From positions 1-64,000 of the forward strand of contig JAJTEL010000003.1 in NCBI GenBank assembly GCA_021299715.1: a DNA stretch of 64,000 nt, in the 5' to 3' direction. Shown in pieces: positions 9,653 through 17,978 of the stretch (positions are counted from its first letter, which is position 1; each line of letters opens with the position of its first letter). A program made the position numbers and the translations under genes. The notes below the pieces were generated by a model. The model had not been told where the DNA came from, did not search any database, and worked only from the letters and a program-made list of their open reading frames with translations. The stretch comes from Ilumatobacteraceae bacterium. Lineage in GTDB: Bacteria; Actinomycetota; Acidimicrobiia; Acidimicrobiales; Ilumatobacteraceae.

Positions 9653-10065
9653 CCGCGACCAATCATGCCGCCGCCGATACTGATGGCTGCGATGTTCTGC
9701 ATGATTGTTGGCATGAGAAACTCGCGTACTCGATTCAATGCCGCGTCGGCAGTTGCGTGTCCGCCGCGTTGCAGCACATCCAAGTCAGAAATGGTGTCTT
9801 GCAAGCCATAACCCAGTTGTGCGTGGGCCTCACGCACAGGCGCTTGATCTGCAGGTATTGCCACATCGGCAAGTGAGCCCAGAGATGCGGCTCGAGCGCG
9901 AATGCGATCTGCCTCTGGACCTGGTACATCACCAAGTAAGGTTAACGACTGCATCATCATTGCCGTGGCAACTGACTTTGCATTCGATAGATGAGGAATG
10001 ATTTCATTCTGAAGCCCAACAATGAGGCCCTCTAGAAGATCATCTATTGACGGTGTTGTGTTCAT
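9649..10065 (-). CDS. Uncharacterised protein coupled to an APH-type phosphotransferase
   Basis: A 138-residue protein that I do not recognise. It is largely helical, without signal peptide or membrane segments, and ends in a Gly/Ile-rich tail (SIGGGMIGRG). The central part is acidic and Asp/Ala rich. Its ATG overlaps the stop of the upstream phosphotransferase gene (ATGA), so the two are almost certainly translated from one message and probably work together. The stop overlaps the convergent CshA-type gene by four bases. Comparable small helical proteins sit beside phosphotransferase genes of the ACAD10-like type in actinobacteria, but this is context and not proof of function. Confidence 0.75.
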   Translation of the reverse strand: MNTTPSIDDLLEGLIVGLQNEIIPHLSNAKSVATAMMMQSLTLLGDVPGPEADRIRARAASLGSLADVAIPADQAPVREAHAQLGYGLQDTISDLDVLQRGGHATADAALNRVREFLMPTIMQNIAAISIGGGMIGRG

Positions 10066-11114
10066 ACTGTGGTTCCTGGGTAGCCCATCAATTGCGCCAT
10101 CGCGGGAAGCGCTGGCAAACTTGACTGAATTAAGTACAGCGGCAGCAACAACATGTGTTCTTTACGAATTCTTCGCGCAACCGACTGATGCACTGGTACT
10201 GCAATGTTTGCGGTGCCAAACAATGTGAAATATCCAAGTTCTTCTGGCGTGATGTTATTGCCTGTGAGCTTGTTGTAATACGCGAGAAAGCCACCCTCTT
10301 TCTTGGGATAACTCATGACCTGCGTGTTGCTGAGAATGTCCATTAACACCATCCAGCCAAGATCTTCTCGCGGGTCGCCCACTCGGCTGTTCTCCCAGTC
10401 GATGAGTGCCGAGACTTTTCCGTTCTCATAGAGGAAGTTGGCGGGATTGAAATCGCCGTGGACTATTGCCAATGGCATAGGTCGGGGCTTATTTCGACGA
10501 AGTGTGAGAAATGAATCGAGAAGCATCATCATGACGGGATCCCACGCGATGGTTTTGTATTCGCCGATGTAGTACTCGAATGTTGAATCCATGTATTCGT
10601 CCCATGAACCAGCGCGCACTCCAACTCCGCGTGGGTCAATAAGAGATCCGTCTGGATCAATTGAACTGATGTCAGCAGAATGAAGTTCCACCAACACTTC
10701 ACACAGATGACGCACGACGTCTTCGCATTGGTCTTCGTCTGGCCCACCATTGAAAAGTGCAGAAGTTTGCCCACTTCCCGACGCCCTCTCAAGAACCATG
10801 GCTGGTTCACCGAAAGGTGGAGCATCAAGTTCATATCCGTAACTACGGCTAACAGGTACTTTGGTGTTGTTGCGCAGCGCTTCAATTAAGTTGTGCTCTA
10901 CAGCACGACTCGTGTTCAAAATGGCTTCAATGTCGGGTGGGTTCTTGCGAACAATTAACGGAAGAGTCACCTTTTCCCCTGCACGATGAGCCGTTGCATC
11001 GCACTTGAATGTCTCGCGGCTAAATCCCCCAGGAATTGGCTGCAAATCAAGAATTGAGACATCGGTGAGACCCGATTCTGCACGCATGAGTAAATCAATA
11101 ATCGCCTGCTCCAT
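10062..11114 (-). CDS. Phosphotransferase family protein (APH/ACAD10-like kinase)
   Basis: An aminoglycoside-phosphotransferase-fold protein. Visible motifs are GGFSRETF near the N-terminus (nucleotide-binding loop), VHGDFNPANFL (catalytic loop, HGDxxxxN) and ALIDWENSRVGDP (metal-binding Asp). Relatives phosphorylate small hydroxylated substrates, including 4-hydroxy acyl compounds in the ACAD10/11 group; the substrate here is unknown. I prefer the ATG at 11114, preceded by GGGGG at suitable distance. A longer frame opens at a TTG at 11171, but its GGAGGG lies only one base upstream. The gene is followed by an ATGA-overlapped unknown gene and preceded by another unknown gene ending at 11181, so the three probably form an operon. 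Resistance to aminoglycosides is not implied. Confidence 0.87.
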   Translation of the reverse strand: MEQAIIDLLMRAESGLTDVSILDLQPIPGGFSRETFKCDATAHRAGEKVTLPLIVRKNPPDIEAILNTSRAVEHNLIEALRNNTKVPVSRSYGYELDAPPFGEPAMVLERASGSGQTSALFNGGPDEDQCEDVVRHLCEVLVELHSADISSIDPDGSLIDPRGVGVRAGSWDEYMDSTFEYYIGEYKTIAWDPVMMMLLDSFLTLRRNKPRPMPLAIVHGDFNPANFLYENGKVSALIDWENSRVGDPREDLGWMVLMDILSNTQVMSYPKKEGGFLAYYNKLTGNNITPEELGYFTLFGTANIAVPVHQSVARRIRKEHMLLLPLYLIQSSLPALPAMAQLMGYPGTTV

Positions 11115-11180
11115 AAGACCCCCATCTACGAGCAATGGGTTGAAACTACGACTATTGACAGAGGGTGTCAAACCCTCCGA

Positions 11181-11816
11181 TTAGAACGGCCAGGTGTAGG
11201 TGTTCTCAAACTCATCTTGAAGAACTGTTGCATCGTGGTCTGAGGTGTCCACCACAAGTTCTTCGTCCAGAATGCGCGAGCGATATGTCCAACCCTGCGG
11301 CAACGCCAGCTTGTCGCCCAATGAATCGAGGGTGTCCAGCGAAATGGTGGGGTCAACGCCAACGCACAGAGCCTGCATGACATAGGCCTTGCCTTCTGGG
11401 TTTACTAACTCCCATACTTTGGCTCCAGCATCAAAGAAGAACACAGCACCACGATTTACAAATTTTTCTTCGTAGGGGACGCTTCCCATGCCGGCACTTA
11501 AGTCAATTGTTGCAAGTCGACGCATGGTGAGACCGTTGAAATCTTTCAATACGGGATCGACTACTGCGGCTTTGGTTCCAAGACCATCGAGACACCAATG
11601 ACGCGGGCCATTCAACTTCGCGAACAGCGCGCCCTCGTTCGCCTTAATTTCTTCAGCGTCCAACGTGTCCCACAACTCTGCTGGGCAATCATTCAGCATC
11701 TGTGTCCCGAAGACCTCTGCAGAAATGGTGTCGTCTTTCGCCAGCACCAGAATGACCTCGCCGTATCTCACATTTCGCATGTTCGAAATAACTCGTTGTG
11801 GTGCTGCAGATGACAT
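11181..11816 (-). CDS. Uncharacterised conserved-looking protein, first gene of the phosphotransferase operon
   Basis: A 211-residue soluble protein with no family I can name. The start is set at the ATG at 11816 because a GAGAGAGGGG Shine-Dalgarno sequence lies just upstream; the longer TTG start at 11855 has none. The sequence is mixed alpha/beta with many aromatic residues (PRHWCLDGLGTKAAVVDP, GWTYRSRILDEELVV). Strand-like segments near the C-terminus are reminiscent of small beta-barrel or cupin-like proteins, but no metal-binding motif is clear. It stands 66 bases upstream of the phosphotransferase start and on the same strand, so co-transcription is likely. Good codon structure and a strong ribosome site support a real gene. 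Confidence 0.75.
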   Translation of the reverse strand: MSSAAPQRVISNMRNVRYGEVILVLAKDDTISAEVFGTQMLNDCPAELWDTLDAEEIKANEGALFAKLNGPRHWCLDGLGTKAAVVDPVLKDFNGLTMRRLATIDLSAGMGSVPYEEKFVNRGAVFFFDAGAKVWELVNPEGKAYVMQALCVGVDPTISLDTLDSLGDKLALPQGWTYRSRILDEELVVDTSDHDATVLQDEFENTYTWPF

Positions 11817-11957
11817 TGGGTGCCCCTCTCTCTCCAATGAAATTAGACCAGGCAACCGGTGCCGGCCCTAACGAATGATGTGTGTTCCCGTTGGGTCTTT
11901 CAGATGCTGGATTTCGTTGCTACGGTCATTTCCACTCCATCACGAAGTGAGGCCATC

Positions 11958-12498
11958 ATGACCGAGAACAAGCCACTGAAGCACAAGTACGGCACCATCG
12001 ACAAGGAATACGGAATGTTTCTTGCCACGCGTCCGCCCGAAGAAGATGGCCCTTGGTGATGAAGACTGGGACCGCATCGGCATTGTTCGCTACGCGACCC
12101 GTAAGTCATTCATTGACATGCAGAGCCGCTCCGACTTTGGTGAGAAGCATGTTCACAAAGCAGCCGGCATGGCTCGCACCACATTGGTGTGTTGCCGTCC
12201 TGAAGACGTATCGCTCGACTCTCGCAATCGTCCATCTCCACTTGAACTTCGCACTGTCGCCATGATTGTGCGTCAAGCATCGGATCGTTCTGCTGCCTTT
12301 GCAGACTTGCCAGAAGCAGTTCAGTTTTCTGCTGAAGGAACCATCATTGGTGACGGACGTAAGTGGGACACCGTTCAGTTCATTCCCGTGAATTCGGTTG
12401 ACGAAATTGATGCAATTGCGAAGCGCGTGTCCACCGAAAACGGTGATGCATACGTGATGGGTGTTCAGGTCACACTCGACTCCCTCACGCTTGACTAG
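11958..12498 (+). pseudogene. Broken gene with apparent internal deletion and frameshift (two ferredoxin-like half domains)
   Basis: An ATG at 11958 with GTGAGG upstream starts MTENKPLKHKYGTIDKEYGM and runs only 33 codons to ...PPEEDGPW and a TGA at 12059. In another frame the sequence continues at once with LGDEDWDRIGIVRYATRKSF and stays open to 12498. Both pieces look like parts of one protein of the DUF1330/EthD-like dimeric alpha-beta barrel type, where a segment around a VNLMKYR-type strand normally joins them. I infer loss of several tens of codons and of frame at about 12050-12058. The downstream piece could still be made from the ATG at 12046 (about 150 residues). An assembly or base-calling error is an alternative. 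Confidence 0.6.
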
Positions 12499-12547
12499 TT
12501 GGACTAACAGCCGACACACCTTCACACAACACGGACCAGCATTACTT

Positions 12548-13450
12548 ATGGAAATTCTGCGCACCCCAGACGAATGTTTTGCTGGGCTTCCCGATTACAA
12601 CTTTGAACCGCACTACACCACCATTACGGGATCAGACGGTGTCAGTCTTCGCTTCCACTTCGTAGACGAAGGCACCCGCGATGCAGACCCCATTGTGTTG
12701 CTGCACGGCAATCCGTCATGGTCGTATCTCCATCGCCACATGATTAGCGGTCTCGTTGCGCTCGGTCACAGAGTGATCTCACTCGACCTCATGGGCCTTG
12801 GTCGATCCGATAAGCCAAATGACCCGAATTACTACACACTTGCTCGCCACGTTGAGTGGGTGTCTGCATGGTTCGAAGCCGAAGATCTCCGCAATGTCAC
12901 CATGTACTGCCAAGACTGGGGCGGCATGATTGGGCTTGGCTCTCTCGTCAACATTGGTGATCGCGTTGCACGTGTCATCGCTTCAAATACGGGACTTCCC
13001 GTGGGTGAAGGTGCCAACAAAGCCATGCGTGACTGGTTGGAGTTTTCCAGTTCAGTTCCCGAACTTCCTATTGGGCTTCTTCTCAACGGAGGGTCCACGC
13101 GCGAACTCAGTTCTGCAGAAATGGCCGCATATAACGCGCCGTACCCCGACGGGTCATACCAAACGAGCCCGAAGATATTCCCAAGCCTCATTCCGGTGCA
13201 GCCCGACAACCCTGGCGTTCCACAAAACAGAGAAACCTGGAACTACCTAGATACATGGACAAAGCCGTTCCTCACTGTGTACGGATCAGCAGACCCCATC
13301 GCATTTAAGCCAGGCGCACATCTCAAATTCCAAGAGCGTGTGCCTGGTGCGAAGAACCTCAATCACATCGTGATTGAAGGGGCAAATCACTTCATTCAAG
13401 AAGATGCCCCTGAGGAACTTGTGGCCATCATCCACACGTTCGTTTCATAA
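12548..13450 (+). CDS. Haloalkane dehalogenase-like alpha/beta hydrolase (first copy)
   Basis: A 300-residue alpha/beta hydrolase of the haloalkane dehalogenase group, which hydrolyses carbon-halogen bonds to alcohol plus halide. Visible elements: LLHGNPSWSYLHR with the oxyanion/halide loop HGNP at 53-56, the nucleophile elbow QDWGG with Asp123 followed by halide-stabilising Trp124, GSADPIAF with the likely acid Asp, and GANHFIQED with the catalytic His. Asp rather than Ser at the nucleophile separates it from esterases. The start is the ATG at 12548; the upstream extension is overlap with the preceding gene. HGNP is typical of DhaA-like enzymes, whereas the rest of the sequence resembles the DhlA subfamily. 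A second dehalogenase lies at 16992. The native substrate is unknown. Confidence 0.88.
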   Translation: MEILRTPDECFAGLPDYNFEPHYTTITGSDGVSLRFHFVDEGTRDADPIVLLHGNPSWSYLHRHMISGLVALGHRVISLDLMGLGRSDKPNDPNYYTLARHVEWVSAWFEAEDLRNVTMYCQDWGGMIGLGSLVNIGDRVARVIASNTGLPVGEGANKAMRDWLEFSSSVPELPIGLLLNGGSTRELSSAEMAAYNAPYPDGSYQTSPKIFPSLIPVQPDNPGVPQNRETWNYLDTWTKPFLTVYGSADPIAFKPGAHLKFQERVPGAKNLNHIVIEGANHFIQEDAPEELVAIIHTFVS

Positions 13451-13509
13451 AGTCAGCCCAGTTGGGCCGTTCTGAAACGCAGCGCGCACAACAGCGTGGC
13501 GAGATGTGA

Positions 13510-15771
13510 TTACTGGCGATTCATTTCTGATTGAGCCTCAGCAGCCTTCACGTCTGCGCGTGGCTTCCCAGACTCAATCACTACTTCGTGCAAGACGCCG
13601 GTGTAGGAATACGGCGCGGAATACCGAGTGGAAACTGGTGAGCCATGGTCGTGCCCAATACTGGGGCCCACAGACGACATCATGCGCATGTACAACGGCA
13701 CCGATGCTGTAGCAACTTCACTACCGTCAATTTGCAATGTGAGTTGACCTGCCATGCCGTCTCCACGACGCAAGAGCAAGCGAAGCTCGTGGTCGCCAGC
13801 GGGAACAGCGTTGGCTGATTCAACAATGGTGTGATCGCCGAAGGCGTTGTAGTCGAGCACCAACTTGTTGTTCTGAACAAACAAAGACAAACCAGAGTTC
13901 TGTGTTCCGGTTGCGTACAGAACACCTTCGTCGCCTGGAGTGAACGTAACTGTTGCGTACAGGTCTACGTTGCGTCCGCCAAGACCCGCTGTTGCCTGGC
14001 CGGGCAACGGTGACATTGGTGGGCGATACACATAGCGACGATCTTCGGGGTGTGGTGAGTTCTTTCGGAAACGCGCACCGAACAATTGCACACCGCGATC
14101 ATCTAACGGAAGAACGCCATGGGTTTCTGCTTGTTCCCACCAGAGGGCAACCATCTCGTCCAGTTTTTGTGGATTGGAGTCGGCCACGTCGTTGCACTCT
14201 GAACGATCATTCGCCAAGTGATACAGCTCCCACTTCTCGTCACCGTATGGCTGACCCGATGTGTGCTTCAACACCGCTTTCCACTCTCCAGCAACCACTG
14301 CAAGGCTTCCCGCGTTTTCGAAATACTGCACGGTGTTGGTGGCAGGCGCTGTGGGGTCACCCAATACCGACGCAAATGAATGGCCGGTGACGGGAAGTTG
14401 TTCTAGCCCGCGACGAACATCGGGTGGGGTCACACCAATGAGGTCATACACCGTTGGAACAATGTCGGCGACAAACACAAACTGGTCGCGCTTGCTCCCC
14501 TTTTGTTCGTTTGGAACTCCTTGTGGCCAATGGAAAATCATTGGCACGTGTACGCCACCTTCGTGGGTGTTCTGCTTGTACCAGCGATACGGCGTATTGC
14601 CGCACTGCGCCCAGCCCCACGGATAGTTGCAGTGGCTGTTTGGTCCACCAATGTCATCAATGTTTTTGATGGCTTCGTCTGGCATCTCGATGATTCCGTT
14701 GAAGAACTTCATTTCATGCATGACACCAAACGGCCCGCCTTCTTGCGACGCGCCATTGTCGGCATGCACAACAAGAATGGTGTTGTCCAGTTGTCCTAAG
14801 TGACGCAGACCTTCCACCAAACGACCAATTTGATCATCGGTGTGATCCAAGAATGCAGCGAATGCTTCCTGCATACGTGCAGCCAGTCGCCTTTCATTGT
14901 CGGAGAGGTCTTCCCACGCCTTTACGCCGGGGTTACGTGGTGCAAGTTGAGTATCGGCAGGAATGACTCCTGTTTCAATCTGCTTCTTAAACCAACGCTC
15001 GCGAACAACATCCCACCCTTCGTCAAACTTGCCACGATATTTCGCCATGTATTCGGGTGGGGCCTGGTGCGGAGCATGCGTTGCGCCAAAAGCCACATAA
15101 CCCATGAACGGACGATCAGGTCGAACACCTTTGAAGTCAGAAATGATCTTCAGTGCGTTGTCTACAAGATCTGCAGATACGTGGTAGCCATCTTCAGGTC
15201 CTGCAGGTGGATCAATGGGATGGTTGTCAGCAACAAGCTCTGGATAGAACTGATCGGTTTCACCATCGAGAAATCCGTAGAACCGATTGAATCCACGAGC
15301 AAGTGGCCACTGGTCGAACGGACCTGCCGCAGAGCACTGTTCCATTGGCGCAAGGTGCCACTTACCAACACAGAATGTTCCATACCCAGCATCACCGAGA
15401 ACTTCAGCAACAGTTGCCGCGTGATTGCTGATGTGTCCTAACTGATTCGGAAAGCCCGTAATGAAGTTAGACACTGTGCGCATTCCCACTGCATGATTTG
15501 CACGACCACTCAGCAACGCAGCGCGAGTAGGTGAACACAACGGTGTCACGTGAAAGTTCGTGAACTGCAATCCGTTGGCCGCAAGCGCATCAATATTCGG
15601 CGTGTCAATGTCTGACCCGAAACAACCCATCTGGGCAAAGCCCGTGTCGTCCAGCAAGATAAGAATGACGTTGGGCGCTTGGTCACCCGGATGCGCTGGC
15701 TCGGGATAAAACGGTTCCGAATCCGCAACGTACCGGCTGATCTTGCCTGGGAATTCGTATTTCTGAGCCAT
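13510..15771 (-). CDS. Type I sulfatase (arylsulfatase family)
   Basis: A 753-residue sulfatase. LCSPTRAALLSGR contains the C-x-P-x-R signature (Cys79), in which the Cys is converted to formylglycine. Asp41-Asp42 in LILLDDTGF are calcium ligands, and GKWHLAP and HAPHQAPPEYMAKY are further active-site motifs. The C-terminal third (about 590-735) is a beta-rich domain. No signal peptide is visible, so the enzyme appears cytoplasmic, as in alkyl- or arylsulfatases acting on imported esters. The ATG at 15771 has GAGGG upstream. A formylglycine-generating enzyme or anSME is not in the window and would be needed elsewhere. The neighbours are dehalogenases and a DUF2855 protein, suggesting a role in degrading small ester or halogenated compounds. 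Confidence 0.9.
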   Translation of the reverse strand: MAQKYEFPGKISRYVADSEPFYPEPAHPGDQAPNVILILLDDTGFAQMGCFGSDIDTPNIDALAANGLQFTNFHVTPLCSPTRAALLSGRANHAVGMRTVSNFITGFPNQLGHISNHAATVAEVLGDAGYGTFCVGKWHLAPMEQCSAAGPFDQWPLARGFNRFYGFLDGETDQFYPELVADNHPIDPPAGPEDGYHVSADLVDNALKIISDFKGVRPDRPFMGYVAFGATHAPHQAPPEYMAKYRGKFDEGWDVVRERWFKKQIETGVIPADTQLAPRNPGVKAWEDLSDNERRLAARMQEAFAAFLDHTDDQIGRLVEGLRHLGQLDNTILVVHADNGASQEGGPFGVMHEMKFFNGIIEMPDEAIKNIDDIGGPNSHCNYPWGWAQCGNTPYRWYKQNTHEGGVHVPMIFHWPQGVPNEQKGSKRDQFVFVADIVPTVYDLIGVTPPDVRRGLEQLPVTGHSFASVLGDPTAPATNTVQYFENAGSLAVVAGEWKAVLKHTSGQPYGDEKWELYHLANDRSECNDVADSNPQKLDEMVALWWEQAETHGVLPLDDRGVQLFGARFRKNSPHPEDRRYVYRPPMSPLPGQATAGLGGRNVDLYATVTFTPGDEGVLYATGTQNSGLSLFVQNNKLVLDYNAFGDHTIVESANAVPAGDHELRLLLRRGDGMAGQLTLQIDGSEVATASVPLYMRMMSSVGPSIGHDHGSPVSTRYSAPYSYTGVLHEVVIESGKPRADVKAAEAQSEMNRQ

Positions 15772-15859
15772 GGTCCCTCACAACTAATTAGTGCTGCACT
15801 GTGACCCTAATTGTCCCCCACCTGTCACCCTGCAGGAAAGTCCAGCGAGAATACAGAAT

Positions 15860-15899
15860 GTTCCACGCGACTAGGGCAGACGCACCGCCACCGTGGAAC
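15860..15899. promoter_or_regulatory. Inverted repeat in the sulfatase/DUF2855 divergent promoter region
   Basis: GTTCCACG and CGTGGAAC are exact 8-base inverted copies separated by 24 bases in the 157-base gap between two divergent genes. The spacing suits two half-sites or a looped operator. No regulator gene is adjacent, so the role is uncertain. Confidence 0.35.
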
Positions 15900-15928
15900 G
15901 ATAGGGACGCACCACCTAAGGAGTTCGT

Positions 15929-16981
15929 ATGTACTTAGAAATAGATAGAACCGACATTCGCACCCATCGTTTTGTGGATTCTTCTAGCGCTCCGCTGAAA
16001 GATGGCGAAGTACGCCTTTCCATTGAGAACTTCGCTCTCACGTCCAACAACATCAGTTATGCGCTTGGCGGAGATTTCCTTGACTACTGGGGTTTCTTCC
16101 CCACCGAAGCTGGCTGGGGCCGACTCCCCGCCATGGGATACGGCATCATCACTGAATCGAAGAACGATGCGATTCCTGTGGGCGGTCGTTACTTCGGATT
16201 CTTCCCCGTGGGTAAAGAGCATGTTGTTCACGCCGAACGAACAAGTGGCGGCTTTGTAGACATTGCTCCTTACCGCGAGAAGCACGCAATGGCCTACAGA
16301 GCTTTTGACAAAGTATCTGACACTCCCGCGCCAGATGACAACGCAATTCTGCTCTTGCGCGGCTTGTTCGTCACATCGTATTTGGCAGAAGATTTCCTCT
16401 TCGAGAACGCAATGTTTGGCGCTGGACAAATTGTTGTCAGCAGTGCATCAAGCAAAACTGCAATTGCTTTTGCTCACCGTGTACGTGCGCGTGGTAATAC
16501 TCACTGCATTGCTCTCACATCATCATCGAATGTTGCTTTCGTTGAGATGGTCAACTTGTACGACGAAGTAGCCACCTATGACTCATTAGAAGACTTAGCC
16601 GACTGGGCTCCAACGGTGTTTGTGGACATGGCAGGAAACACAGATGTCATTTCGCGTGTACACAATCACTTTGGTGAGTCACTCATGTATTCATGCCGCA
16701 TTGGAGCAACCCACTGGGAACAGAACGGCTCGCTCAAGGGAATACCTGGTCCAGCCCCCACATTCTTTTTCGCACCTAGCCAATTGGCAAAGCGCGGCAA
16801 GGAATGGGGACGCGACGAATTGAACTCGCGAATGAATTCAGCACTTGCAGATTTCACCACCGACTCACAGCGATGGATGGACATTCAAGAGACTCACGGC
16901 GCAGATGCCGTTGCAGCTGCATACAACGAACTCGTTTCAGGGAAAATTTCTCCCGAAACCGGGCACATCCTTTCTTTCTAA
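15929..16981 (+). CDS. DUF2855 family protein (MDR-like fold)
   Basis: A 350-residue protein matching the DUF2855 pattern: an N-terminal segment with ALTSNNISYALGG, then YWGFFPTEAGWGRLPAMGYG, GGRYFGFFPVG and a central Rossmann-like stretch (VVSSASSKTAIAFAH, FVDMAGN). The layout is that of medium-chain dehydrogenase/reductases, but the usual glycine-rich GxGxxG is replaced by SSASSKT, which suggests acyl or CoA-type ligands or NADPH in a different mode. The biochemical function of the family is not established to my knowledge. AAGGAG lies just before the ATG. The dehalogenase gene follows 10 bases after the stop, so co-expression is likely. It is divergent from the sulfatase. Confidence 0.85.
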   Translation: MYLEIDRTDIRTHRFVDSSSAPLKDGEVRLSIENFALTSNNISYALGGDFLDYWGFFPTEAGWGRLPAMGYGIITESKNDAIPVGGRYFGFFPVGKEHVVHAERTSGGFVDIAPYREKHAMAYRAFDKVSDTPAPDDNAILLLRGLFVTSYLAEDFLFENAMFGAGQIVVSSASSKTAIAFAHRVRARGNTHCIALTSSSNVAFVEMVNLYDEVATYDSLEDLADWAPTVFVDMAGNTDVISRVHNHFGESLMYSCRIGATHWEQNGSLKGIPGPAPTFFFAPSQLAKRGKEWGRDELNSRMNSALADFTTDSQRWMDIQETHGADAVAAAYNELVSGKISPETGHILSF

Positions 16982-16991
16982 GGGCAACACC

Positions 16992-17960
16992 ATGAACTCG
17001 CTTCGTACACCAGATTCAAACTTTGCTCACGTAGACGATTTTCCCTACGCCCCCAGTTACTTAGACATTGACGGAGTGCGAATGCACTTCGTGGACGAAG
17101 GCCCGAAAGATGCGCCCGTGGCACTTCTCATGCACGGAATGCCTACGTGGAGCTACTTGTACCGAAACATGATTCCTCAACTGTTGGCAGCAGGCTTCCG
17201 TTGCGTTGCACCAGACCACATTGGTTTTGGAAAATCAGACAAGATCACCGATCCTGAGTGGTACACCATCGCTCGACATTCGGCGAACATCACTCGTCTC
17301 GTGCAACACCTTGACCTTCAGAACATCAACCTGTTTGTTCAAGATTGGGGTGGCCCCACTGGACTTGCCCAATACGCACTAATGCCAGAGCGTTTCTCAC
17401 GTTTGGTCATTATGAACACGTGGCTGCATCACGCGGAATACGAGTACTCCCCCGCAATTCAGAACTGGATCACGCAAAACAAGCCAGGCGGAATCTTCCG
17501 CGACAACATTCCCGAGAAGACTCAATGGGGAACATTGATGGCAATGTCGACGGGCCGTGTCGCACCACAAGAGTCGCTGTTCTTGGAACTGTCGGGTGAA
17601 ACACCTTCCTACAGCGAAGACGCCGCTCGCGTAAAGCGCGGATACGACTCACCGTTTGCCGGTTTAGGTGACGCTGGAGTGACAGGTCCACGTCGCTTCC
17701 CTCTGTGTATTCCCTTTAATGACCCTGTTGCGGGTAACGCCGTAGAGCAAGAGAAACACTTTGCCGCGGTAAACGCCACGCAACTTCCCGTTCATTTCAT
17801 CTGGGGCGACTCAGATGCGGTCTTCACATTGGACTGGGGAAAGAAATGGCATTCGCTGATTCCTCACGCCACTCTCGATGTGATGGAAGGTGCTGCACAC
17901 TTTTTGCAAGACTCACACGGCCCAGAAATCGTTCAGGCCTTTCTCTCGCGTCTTGCGTAA
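16992..17960 (+). CDS. dhmA: Haloalkane dehalogenase (second copy, DhlA/DhmA-like)
   Basis: A 322-residue alpha/beta hydrolase resembling subfamily I haloalkane dehalogenases. MHGMPTWSYLYRNM contains the HGMP loop (48-51). Asp118-Trp119 in VQDWGGPTG form the nucleophile and first halide-binding Trp. HFIWGDSDAVF carries the probable acid and GAAHFLQDSHG the catalytic His. Family members convert haloalkanes to alcohols without cofactor. The ATG at 16992 is taken because it follows the DUF2855 stop by 10 bases with AAGGG upstream; the longer frame only overlaps that gene. It differs from the copy at 12548 at the oxyanion loop (Met for Asn), so different substrate ranges are expected. Epoxide or other hydrolase activity is less likely because of the QDWGG context. 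Confidence 0.9.
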   Translation: MNSLRTPDSNFAHVDDFPYAPSYLDIDGVRMHFVDEGPKDAPVALLMHGMPTWSYLYRNMIPQLLAAGFRCVAPDHIGFGKSDKITDPEWYTIARHSANITRLVQHLDLQNINLFVQDWGGPTGLAQYALMPERFSRLVIMNTWLHHAEYEYSPAIQNWITQNKPGGIFRDNIPEKTQWGTLMAMSTGRVAPQESLFLELSGETPSYSEDAARVKRGYDSPFAGLGDAGVTGPRRFPLCIPFNDPVAGNAVEQEKHFAAVNATQLPVHFIWGDSDAVFTLDWGKKWHSLIPHATLDVMEGAAHFLQDSHGPEIVQAFLSRLA

Positions 17961-17978
17961 CACGAGAACCGTTTAGAT

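Noticed and set aside
10062-11114. Aminoglycoside resistance gene
   Set aside because: Only the general APH fold is shown; the sequence looks like the ACAD10-type phosphotransferases and sits in a metabolic-looking operon.
12022-12498. Independent intact gene starting at TTG 12022
   Set aside because: The start is weak and the preceding 33-codon piece in another frame appears to be the lost N-terminus of the same protein.
14800-15441. Open frame of 213 codons on the + strand inside the sulfatase gene
   Set aside because: It lies entirely antisense to a clear sulfatase with intact motifs, has Cys/Trp/Ile-rich composition and no known domain.
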